This document shows positions 1 to 8,690 of a DNA stretch of 64,000 nucleotides, piece by piece. The translations under genes were made by a program, and so were the position numbers. The notes under the pieces are model-generated. The model made no database searches, was not told where the DNA came from, and worked only from the letters and a program-made list of their open reading frames with translations. Source of the DNA: Halocaridina rubra (lineage: Eukaryota > Arthropoda > Malacostraca > Decapoda > Atyidae); assembly GCA_037179515.1 (NCBI GenBank), contig JAXCGZ010022667.1, positions 62,001 to 126,000 of the forward strand, written 5' to 3'. Every line of letters begins with the position of its first letter. The first letter of the stretch is position 1.

Positions 1-1
1 G

Positions 2-2098
2 GCAGAATGTTGGGATTCACCTACCATCGAAGATGACGATAGGGACGTTCATGAGTATATTTTGAAGTTTTCGTCTCACCTCAAAAAGGCTTGGAAAACT
101 GCACAATTAGCCATTAAGGGTCACCAGCAGACTGCCAAGCTCCTCTTTGACAAGCGTGCGCGGCGTCGTGCTCTGACACCCGGAGATCGAGCTCTGTTAC
201 TTCTTCCAACAGATACCCTCAAGCTAATACTACGCTGGAAAGGACCATACACTGTGGTACACCGGATGACCCTTGACAATTATGTGCTAAATGTTGATGG
301 CATTAACCGGAAATACCACATTAACCAGCTGAAGCTTTATTGTGAGGACCCGGAGGCCCACAGGGATCCTGCGCTGGCGCTCCCAGCAACCCCTATAGAT
401 GCCTCCAGCATCAACAGAACCTCCGAGGCTGCAGCAACACAGGTGCTCCATTATAGCCACCCCTTACTTCCTATATTGGAATACTCCACCCTTGCAGTGG
501 AGACAGACTTACGGGAGTGGAGTTTTTCTGAAGAAGCCCCTCTGGCCGCAGCCACCGCCCTTGCAATTGAAGACATAAGCTTAGCTTTTGATGATGGTAA
601 GGATCCTGCCATTCCCACACACCGAAAAGAAAGTGTGAGTAATTGTATTATTAACTCCAGACTGCAACCGAGTCAACGGGAACAGCTGAACAAGCTATTA
701 GAGGACTATGAGAACGTCTTCAACGACCTCCCAGGCATTACCACTACCCTTGAGCATCATGTCAGATTGACTGACCCAGAGCCATTTCGGCATTCCTATG
801 GTCTTCCCCACCAGCTGTCCTTACGGCTGAAGGAAGATCTTGACACTTGGGTCCGCCTCGGAATAGTTGAAAAGAGCATTTCGCCTTGGTGTTCGCCGTT
901 ACTGGCAGTGCGTAAGCGAGATGGCAGTCACAGGTTCTGCCTTGACTGTCGTAAGCTTAACTCCCGTACCATCTTTGATGGAGAGCCCATTGCTGACGCC
1001 GAGCATATTTTCTCGTTGCTTTCTCAAGCCCGTTACCTGTCCAAGTTGGATCTGGCCAGTGGATTTTGGCAAGTCCCGTTGAGCGAGACTACCAAGCCTC
1101 TTACAGCTTTTTCCACAAGATATGGTCTATACCAGTTCAGGGTCATGCCTTTTGGTATGGTAAATGCCCCTGGCTGCTTCAGCAGACTCATGAGGATAGT
1201 ACTACAGGATCTCGACAATGTTTCATGCTTTATAGACGACATCCTGGTGCATTCTCAGGATTGGTCATCGCACCTCGAGACCCTCCGCAGAGTTCTCACT
1301 CGTCTGAACCAGCATGGACTTCATTTAAAGCCTTCCAAATGTGAGATTGGTTTCACACAATTGCAGTATCTCGGCCACGTGGTTGGAGAAGGAGATATGT
1401 CCCCTTTACATGACAGGGTACAAGCTATTAAGGATATGGAGAAACCTTCCACTGTCACTCAACTGAGATCATTCCTGGGTAGTGTCGGCTACTACCAACG
1501 GTTCATTCCACACTTTAATACTATTGCTGCCCCTTTGCAGCAACTGACCTCCTCGAAGCAAAGTAAATCCTCCCCTGTCAAATGGACAGATGAAGCGGAG
1601 AGAGCATTTTTCAAGCTCCGAGAAGCATTGGCAGGTGAGCCAGTATTACAACTGGTAAACCCTGATTTTCCATTCATCTTGCAGACCGACGCCTCAGACG
1701 AAGGCCTGGGTGCCGTGCTCTTGCAAGCTCGATCAGACAACTCAGCAGAAGTAGCTCCAGTGCGATATGCAAGCCGCAGGCTTCGCCCTGCAGAGCGAAA
1801 TTACTCCACAATGGAGAAGGAAGCTCTAGCTGCATATTGGGCCATAAAGAAATTTGAAGTCCATCTGTATGGCCAACATTTTACACTGAGAACCGACCAC
1901 CGACCTCTCCTATATTTACAGACTGCAGACAAGCTAAATCCTCGCCTGAAAAGGTGGGCACTTTACCTGAATCTTTTCAAATTCACTGCCCAACATGTTC
2001 ATGGCAAGGACAATGACCTTGCTGATCTGCTAAGTCGACGGTCGTTACCCTCAAATGAGGAAGCTGGTGCTGTTAGCCTAAATTTGACTAGTCGGTAA
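2..2098 (+). CDS. Gmr1-like retrotransposon pol, 3' part (element A, cut by window edge)
   Basis: This is the C-terminal part of a gypsy-type polyprotein, open from the first bases of the window, so the true start lies upstream. It begins in the integrase C-terminal tail with a GPY/F-like module (WKGPYTVV, near base 235). It then has an RT with LDLASGFWQ, a catalytic FIDD motif near 1229-1240 and YLGHVV. RNase H follows, starting at QTDASDEGLG near 1682, with the later TDHRPLLYL motif. It ends in a normal TAA after SLNLTSR. It is nearly identical to the same part of element C at 10,772-12,860. RT lies downstream of integrase, as in Gmr1-like elements. Its role would be copying element RNA into DNA in cytoplasmic particles. 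No stop interrupts the visible part, but the missing 5' half prevents a call of intact. Confidence 0.9.
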   Translation, partial: AECWDSPTIEDDDRDVHEYILKFSSHLKKAWKTAQLAIKGHQQTAKLLFDKRARRRALTPGDRALLLLPTDTLKLILRWKGPYTVVHRMTLDNYVLNVDGINRKYHINQLKLYCEDPEAHRDPALALPATPIDASSINRTSEAAATQVLHYSHPLLPILEYSTLAVETDLREWSFSEEAPLAAATALAIEDISLAFDDGKDPAIPTHRKESVSNCIINSRLQPSQREQLNKLLEDYENVFNDLPGITTTLEHHVRLTDPEPFRHSYGLPHQLSLRLKEDLDTWVRLGIVEKSISPWCSPLLAVRKRDGSHRFCLDCRKLNSRTIFDGEPIADAEHIFSLLSQARYLSKLDLASGFWQVPLSETTKPLTAFSTRYGLYQFRVMPFGMVNAPGCFSRLMRIVLQDLDNVSCFIDDILVHSQDWSSHLETLRRVLTRLNQHGLHLKPSKCEIGFTQLQYLGHVVGEGDMSPLHDRVQAIKDMEKPSTVTQLRSFLGSVGYYQRFIPHFNTIAAPLQQLTSSKQSKSSPVKWTDEAERAFFKLREALAGEPVLQLVNPDFPFILQTDASDEGLGAVLLQARSDNSAEVAPVRYASRRLRPAERNYSTMEKEALAAYWAIKKFEVHLYGQHFTLRTDHRPLLYLQTADKLNPRLKRWALYLNLFKFTAQHVHGKDNDLADLLSRRSLPSNEEAGAVSLNLTSR

Positions 2099-2735
2099 AG
2101 ATTACTTCTCTAATGTGTTGTTTATTTTTATGTTTATCTTTTATGTCTTTAATACTGTACTGTACTTGTTTATTTTAGCGTACAAACGTTATTCCTAATG
2201 GAAGACGAAAAAGATGAAGAATAATTTTTTGATCGTAGTTTTATATTTCCCTTTGTGGGACTTTGAAAGCCAGAACATGGCAGAAACATTTTAGTTTAGT
2301 GTTGCATAGCTGAAACTGTTTTAAATCCAGTCGCCAATGTTAATGACGACGTGGTTCAAATGTTTAATTTGCGTATACTGTATTTTATTTTGTATATTAT
2401 ATTATTGCCTTCTTGCATGTGAAGCATTCATAAACTTAAATATTGATATTCACTGATACCTAATTGTGATTGAATTTTCTTGAAATTTGAATTTGATCAC
2501 ATTTCTCTTATGTTTTGCATGTCATTTAATGTTTTGTTTACAAGACTTGTTTACTTTTACTAATAGTATGATATGTTCCAGTGGTGGATCCCATTCTTAT
2601 TGTTCATTTGTTCTTTTCCATGAGAAGGATATCTCATCCCTCATAATAACACTGAAGTCACCGTAACTTCCTCTGTTCTTTTTTCGCCTTCTGTAGTAGA
2701 ATTTTGCTAAATCAATATTCTCTAGAAAGGGCCTT
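2099..2735 (+). other. 3' untranslated region of element A
   Basis: About 640 bases of AT-rich noncoding sequence lie between the pol stop and the 3' LTR. They match 12,861-13,493 of element C and 20,587-21,198 of element B. A short purine run (agaaaggg, near 2724-2731) lies just before the LTR and is the best polypurine-tract candidate. Four pyrimidines separate it from the LTR start, so it is a weak one. Confidence 0.65.
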
Positions 2736-4640
2736 TGTGACAGAGTGTTTCGCTCAAAGTCAACAGAGGCTGTTAGATGCCTTACCAAATAAATTAGTAA
2801 CATAACTGTTATTTTCTAACTAAAAAAAATAATTCCCACTTCTTGACTTTCGCAGATTATGATTATTTGCAATTTGTATTTTAGCTTATAGCTAATTTTA
2901 AATACCTTATTCACTCTTCTTGTACGTGTAGAAGTATAGCCCCGATATAGAGGCTGCTCCTATTTTTCTGTCTGCTACGAGCCAAGAAAATTATGAGAGA
3001 GAAAAAAGAACCAGTAACCTAACTTTTCATTATTATTCTCGTTTTATTTTATTTGCTTCCACTTGTTGCACCTAAAAATACTGTCTCTCCCTTGCATCTC
3101 TGCTAAAATTGCCTGCCAGGGACCACCACTAAAATAGTCCTTAAAATGATATCAGAGCCAATTACTGCTCTAGAAATGTATCCTACAGATGAACTCACCA
3201 GGAGGAACAAGGAGACGCTCTCTTTTGGCGCCGAGACTGCCCAGAGGCAACATCTCGCCTGGGTAGTCTAAGTTTATTTCAAATCTTAATTACGTGGCAT
3301 CTTCACAGGAATTCATCTAGCACAACAAGGTGAGGGATAGTGTATGGTAAAGCTCGTGGGTCAAGCAAATTGGTTTATTTTCGAGAATTAGCTACATTCG
3401 TTACTGGATAAATCTTATGGATTTCTATTCTCAGATTCCATTCCCATACACACGAAACTTTGTAGATTACCAAGCTGGAATCTCACATGCCAAAGTTAAT
3501 TCCTTAACCTGTAAATTACAGCTGATATACATTGCTGAGAAGTTTCTTTTCACTGAATGTGATAAACGAAAATCTCATCCTCTGAAGACTGGTTATGAGC
3601 CCGTAAAAATCTATCTCTTTTCCTAATAAATTCTAATTTCATTTCACCCCTTTCTATCATCGTAAATAAAGTGTTTTACGTCAAAAACTCGTCAATAAAG
3701 CTATTTGCTAAAAAAAATTGCAAATATTTAAAAGGTAATTTTTCCCAGTTGGCTTTGCAAATATTTCTTGTTAACCACAATTTAATGAATGCATACCGTA
3801 TTTATCTTGCTAATTCTTCATATGTTGGGGATAAAGTGTTTTGAGTTATAAGTTGCAAATACCTCAAAAGGTGGTTTTGCACCCTTTTTTTCATTGCAAA
3901 GTTCTTGATAACTAAAAGTGAATGAATACTGTATTTATCTCGTAGATTCTTCCTTTATCCTAAATAGAGTGTTACCATATTAATTGTTAATCAGTAATAA
4001 GCATTGCAACTTTTGTGGTTGCCCACAATTTAAGGAATACATACAGTACTGTATTTGTCTTGCTTATTCTTCATTTATTGTGAATATATTGTTTTCTTAA
4101 AAACCAGTAAAGAATTAATGGTTTTGTATGCTATTATGGTAGCATAAATATTTCTGGTTAGCTGTTAATAACCAATATATATTCATCCAGTAGAATGACA
4201 TTGGAAACTCATTATATGTGTGCTCATGCTTTCAGTTTCCCATTATAAACAGTGTGTCATTTCTGTTTCTGAAATTGCAGTGTCCTGTATTCTACTCTGC
4301 CTGTGTGACAGAGGTAATCATCGAGTTGAGGCCAAAGTCTTGGCATACGTCCGTGGTGCCGGGAAACGAAATCATACTCACCTCCTCCGGGATTCGAGGC
4401 AGCATTTCATAAAATTTAATTTGAGAAATTTAATTCAATTCTTTTAATGTCATTGCATTTCCAAAATTAAAAGAAAGTTGAATTCGGAGTTTCATTTAAC
4501 CGACTAATGGTATTAGACATGGGGTGTTCAAGTACAAATATCTATCCTGTCTGTTTGTGAGCTCTTAACCGAGCTCGGTACTTTGAGTCCCCTTAGTAAA
4601 ACAGAATCTTAACAACACTCTAGCATTCTAAACACCCACA
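2736..4640 (+). repeat. 3' LTR of element A (short-type LTR)
   Basis: This 1905-bp LTR starts TGTGACAGAG and ends CACCCACA, so it has TG...CA termini. It aligns along its length with the two LTRs of element C. It lacks two small internal duplications found in C, which accounts for most of the length difference. Downstream of the TATA-like site it carries the short module, beginning tttttctgtctgctacg, rather than the roughly 195-bp module of B and E. The base after its end is not a primer binding site but the terminal piece of another LTR, which argues that A sits inside B's 5' LTR. Confidence 0.8.
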
Positions 4641-4691
4641 GAGTCCCCTTAGTAAAACAGAATCTTAACAACACTCTCCATTCCCTCAACA
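4641..4691 (+). repeat. Terminal remnant of the 5' LTR of element B
   Basis: These 51 bases repeat the last part of the LTR (gagtccccttagtaaaac...) but end in ccattccctcaaca. That is the terminus seen in B's 3' LTR (34,289) and, reversed, in the LTR at 57,675. It is not the tagcatcctaaa...caca end of A and C. It is followed directly by a primer binding site. The simplest reading is that A inserted 51 bp before the end of B's 5' LTR, leaving the rest of that LTR upstream of the window. Confidence 0.75.
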
Positions 4692-4695
4692 AGAT

Positions 4696-4713
4696 TGGCA
4701 CCCGAACAGGGAC
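4696..4713 (+). promoter_or_regulatory. Primer binding site of element B (tRNA-Lys type)
   Basis: TGGCACCCGAACAGGGAC lies 4 bases after the LTR end. It matches the 18-nt complement of the tRNA-Lys 3' end, the same site used by lentiviruses, with one change (A for G at position 5). It would prime minus-strand synthesis. Confidence 0.85.
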
Positions 4714-5185
4714 CCGAACAGACAGACTTATATTGATAAATTTATTTTTATTTTGCTTTTTAAAATTGCACATGAAACCCAATTACCATTGGCTTGATTA
4801 TTGAAATGAATGAATCTTAGGCTGCACACTAAAATTTTATCGCTAGAGACGTTGCGGATCAGAAATTCTTTTTATTTTCAAAATTAATTACGGTAACTAA
4901 TATTTTCTTGTTTCCCATGTGGTAAACAAAATTTCAGGAAATCTACATGAGATTATGTGGTAACAGACTTAAGAAATCTTGCATGACGAGAAGACGTGTT
5001 ATTTAAAATTTCATTTATTTGCGTGATAAGATTGAGTTTTAAAGCATTCGTGTTTTATATATCCGTTAAAGGGTGATACTTGTTAAGAATTGTTTATATT
5101 TCCTTGGGATTTAGGAATTGGGAGTAAGCATATTAAGTATTTTGCTTATAATTGTGTTTTATGCTCAAGTATTGACTGCTCATAG
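4714..5185 (+). other. Leader of element B, first part
   Basis: This AT-rich noncoding leader is colinear with the leader of element C after its primer site (7176-7621). It stops at ...gactgctcatag, where element C is inserted, and resumes at 15,462. I see no ORF. Confidence 0.8.
5181..5185 (+). repeat. Target-site duplication CATAG, left copy (element C)
   Basis: CATAG ends the left part of B's leader and recurs at 15,462-15,466 right after C's 3' LTR. The uninterrupted site, gctcatagattgg, is seen in C's own leader at 7615-7627, so the pre-insertion sequence is known. Confidence 0.9.
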
Positions 5186-7153
5186 TGTGACAGAGTGTTT
5201 CGCTCAATGTCAACAGAGGCTGTTAGATGCCTTATTAAATAAATTAGTAACATAACTGTTATTTTCTAACTAAAAAAATTAATTCCCTTTAACATAACTG
5301 TTATTTTCTAACTAATAAAATAATTCCCACTTCTTGACTTTCGCAGATTATGATTATTTGCAATTTGTATTTTAGCTTATAGCTAATTGTAAATATAGCT
5401 TATTTACTCTTCTTGTACGTGTAGAAGTATAGCCCCAATATAAAGGCTGCTCCTATTTTTCCGTCTGCTACGAGCCAAGAAAATTAAGAGAGATTAAATC
5501 CAGTAACCTAACTTTTCATTATTATTTCTCGTTTTATTTTATTTGCTTCCACTTGTTGCACCTAAAAATACTGTCTCTCCCTTGCATCTCTGCTATAATT
5601 GCCTGCCAGGGACCACCACTAAAATAGTCCTTAAAATGATATCAGAGCCAATTACTGCTCTAGGAATGTCTCCTACAGATGACGTCACGAGGCACAAGGA
5701 GACGCTCTCTTTTGGCGCCGAGACTGCCCAGAGGCAACATCTCGCCTGGGTAGTCTAAGTTTATTTAAAATCTTTTTACGTGGCATCTTCACAGGAATTC
5801 ATCTAGCACAACAAGGAATTCATCTAGCACAACAAGGTGAGGGATAGTGTATGGTAAAGCTCATGGGTCAAGCAAATTGGTTTATTTTCGAGAATTAGTT
5901 ACATTCGTTACTGGATAAATCTTATGGATTTCTATTCTCAGATTCCATTCCCAGTCACACAAAATTTTGTAGATTACCACACTGGAATCTCACATGCCAA
6001 AGTTAATTCCTTAACCTGTAAATTACAGCTGATATATATTGCTGAGAAGTTTCTTTTCACTGAATGTGATAAACGAAAATCTCATCCTCTGAAGACTAGT
6101 TATGAGCCCGTAAAAATCTATCTCTCTTCCTAATAAATTCTAATTTCATTTCACCCCTTTCTATCATCGTAAATAAAGTGTTTTACTTCAAAAACTCGTC
6201 AATAAAGCTATTTGCCAAAAAGCAAAATTGCAAATATTCAAAAGGTAATTTTTCCCAGTTGGCTATGCAAATATTTCTTGTTAACCACAATTTAATGAAT
6301 GCATACCGTATTTATCTTGCTAATTCTTCATATGTTGGGGATAAAGTGTTTTGAGTTATAAGTTGCAAATACCTCAAAAGGTGGTTTTGCACCCTTTTTT
6401 TTCATTGCAAAGTTCTTGATAACTAAAAGTGAATGAATACTGTATTTATCTCGTAGATTCTTCCTTTATCCTAAATAGAGTGTTTTACCATATTAATTTC
6501 ATATCAGGAATAAGCATTGCAACTTTTGTGGTTGCCCACAATTTAAGGAATACATACAGTACTGTATTTGTCTTGCTTATTCTTCATTTATTGTGAATAT
6601 ATTATTTTCTTTAAAACCAGTAAAGAATTAATGTTTTGTATGCTATTATGGTAGCATAAATATTTCTGGTTAGCTGTGAATAACCTATATATATTCATCC
6701 AGTAGAATGACATTGGAAACTCATTATATGTGTGCTCATGCTTTCAGTTTCCCATTATAAACAGTGTGTCATTTCTGTTTCTGAAATTGCAGTGTCCTGT
6801 ATTCTACTCTGCCTGTGTGACAGAGGTAATCATCGAGTTGAGGCCAAAGTCTTGGCATACGTCCGTGGTGCCGGGAAACGAACTCATACTCACCTCCTCC
6901 GGGATTCGAGGCAGCATTTCATAAAATTTAATTTGAGAAATTTAATTCAATTCTTTTAATGTCATTGCATTTCCAAAATTAAAAGAAAGTTGAATTCTGA
7001 GTTTCATTTAACCGACTAATGGTAATAAAAATGGGGTGTTTAAGTACAAATATCTGTCCTGTCTGTTTGTGAGCTCTTAACCGAGCTCGGTACTTTGAGT
7101 CCCCTTAGTAAAACAGAATCTTAACAACACTCTAGCATCCTAAAACCCCCACA
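5186..7153 (+). repeat. 5' LTR of element C
   Basis: This 1968-bp LTR has TG...CA ends (TGTGACAGAG to CCCCCACA). It carries the short promoter-side module. It also has two internal duplications absent from A: one of about 43 bp near 5257-5328, and a doubled gaattcatctagcacaacaag unit near 5793-5836. Short ORFs inside it recur in every LTR copy and look incidental. Confidence 0.92.
5439..5446 (+). promoter_or_regulatory. TATA-box candidate in the 5' LTR of element C
   Basis: TATAAAGG lies about 250 bp into the LTR, with a matching site at 13,747-13,754 in the 3' LTR. It is followed by gctgctcc in all copies. A has a variant (tatagagg). It is a reasonable RNA polymerase II core promoter, though the start site is not shown. 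Confidence 0.5.
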
Positions 7154-7157
7154 AGTT

Positions 7158-7175
7158 TGGCGCCCGAACAGGGAC
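7158..7175 (+). promoter_or_regulatory. Primer binding site of element C (tRNA-Lys)
   Basis: TGGCGCCCGAACAGGGAC begins 4 bases after the 5' LTR. It is the exact 18-nt complement of the tRNA-Lys 3' end used by lentiviral primer sites. Confidence 0.93.
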
Positions 7176-7811
7176 TCGAACAGACAGACTGATTTTATAA
7201 ATTTATTTTTATTTTGCTTTTTAACATTGCACATGAAAACCCGATTACCATTGGCTCGATTATTGAAATGAATGAATCTTAGGCTGCACACGAAAATTTT
7301 CGCGCTAGAAACGTTGCGGATAAGAAATTTTTCTTTATTTTCAATATTAATTATGGTAACTAATATTTTCTTGTTTCCCATGTGGTAAACAATCTATCAG
7401 GAAATCTACATGAGATTATGTGGTAACAGACTTTAGAAATTTTGCATAACGAGAAGACGTGTTATATAAAATTTCATTTATTTGCGTGATAAGATTGAGT
7501 TTTAAAGCATTCGTGTTTTATATATCCGTTAAAGGGTGATACTTGTTAGGAATTGGGAGAAAGCATATTAAGTATTTTTGCTTATAATTGTGTTTTATAT
7601 TCAAGCATTGACTGCTCATAGATTGGAAGAAAAACTTTGGTGTCATTTAACGAGCCTAGGCTAAGCCTTTCATGTGTCCGAGTTGTCACTTGAAAATAAA
7701 TTTTCTCATTACTAGTAGAAATGTGTAATCTGGCTGCCTAGTAAGCTGTTAGCTTATCGTTGGTGTATTTTGCATAGGATCTGTGCCCTTTTGGTAACAC
7801 TCCAGAATTTT

Positions 7812-8054
7812 ACTTACGACATTTTATTTGTGGGTACTGCCATATACGCGCTCATACGCAGGCACGACCGCGATACTGTACTTGTTCGTATTACTTACGA
7901 CATTTTATTTGTGGGTACTGCCATATACGCGCTCATACGCAGGCACGACCGCGATACTGTACTTGTTCGTATTACTTACGACATTTTATTTGTGGGTACT
8001 GCCATATACGCGCTCATACGCAGGCACGACCGCTATACTGTACTTGTTTGTACT
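7812..8054 (+). repeat. 81-bp direct repeat, three copies, in the leader of C
   Basis: Three near-identical 81-bp units start at 7812, 7893 and 7974 with acttacgacattttatttg. Element B has only one unit, near 15,658. The unit is a multiple of three, which gives a spurious repeated peptide. Confidence 0.92.
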
Positions 8055-8092
8055 CTCAGGCACTGGGTGCTAGTCGTTAAAATTCGTTGTTA

Positions 8093-8495
8093 CTCATTCC
8101 TTTCATTTGCACCATAACCGCAGGTACTGCCACGTATTGCTGTTAAGCAGGCACGACTGCCATTCTGTATTACCAGTGTTTCATACACTGTTTTGCAACA
8201 TTTTGTTGCTGTTGCACTTGATTGCTCATTCCTTTCATTTGCACAATAACTGCAGGTACTGCCACGTATTGCTGTTAAGCAGGCACGACTGCCATTCTGT
8301 ATTACCAGTGTTTCATGCACTGTTTTGCAACATTTTGTTGCTGTTGCACTTGATTGTGTTGCTCATTCCTTTCATTTGCACAATAACCGCAGGTACTGCC
8401 ATATATTGCTGTTAAGCAGGCACGACTGCCATTCTGTATTACCAGTGTTTCATGCACTGTTTTGCAACATTTTGCTGCTGTTGCACTTGATTGTA
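8093..8495 (+). repeat. 132-137-bp direct repeat, three copies, in the leader of C
   Basis: Units start at 8093, 8225 and 8362 with ctcattcctttcatttgcac and each contains ggtactgccacgtattgctg or a close variant. Element B has two units (near 15,777 and 15,910). Parts of the unit (ggtactgcca, caggcacgac) also occur in the 81-bp array, so the two arrays share an origin. Confidence 0.88.
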
Positions 8496-8690
8496 TTTTG
8501 AGTCACTTTTATGGTGAGGTTTTGAGATCACTTTTACATTTAAGTTTGAACTGTGGTGTTGAATTTTTTTTCTTTCTCTCCTTGGTGTTGTGTGGTTCTA
8601 TCATTTTTTTTTCTACTACTGTATTGTAGAGATTTGTTTTTTTTTTGTGGTTGTTTTGCCACTTCGTTATTGACTGTTCAGGAAACAAAC

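Larger units (their letters stand above)
7176..8690 (+). other. Leader of element C
   Basis: About 1.5 kb of noncoding leader lies between the primer site and the polyprotein start. Its second half is made of two direct-repeat arrays (7812-8054 and 8093-8495), followed by a T-rich stretch ending aaacaaac before the ATG. Reading frames through the arrays are repeat artefacts. Confidence 0.75.

Noticed and set aside
867..1344. Overlapping frames inside pol (also at 11,638-12,115 and 19,359-19,734)
   Set aside because: These are shadows of the pol frame, repeated only because pol is repeated.
3417..4447. Short frames (64-75 codons) recurring in every Gmr1-like LTR
   Set aside because: They recur because the LTR is repeated. 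They lack motifs, overlap in different frames, and the pattern of changes does not look like protein constraint.
2736..4691. One LTR shared by A and B as a simple tandem array
   Set aside because: The terminus is double and of two different LTR types, and B's 3' LTR matches the second type. Nesting of A inside B's LTR explains this better.
7770..8117. 115-codon frame with a 27-residue repeat
   Set aside because: It is the 81-bp leader array read in frame. The unit length is a multiple of three, which keeps the frame open by chance.
7812..8495. Regular repeats resembling a CRISPR array
   Set aside because: Units are directly adjacent with no unique spacers, the context is a eukaryotic retrotransposon leader, and copy numbers differ between element copies.
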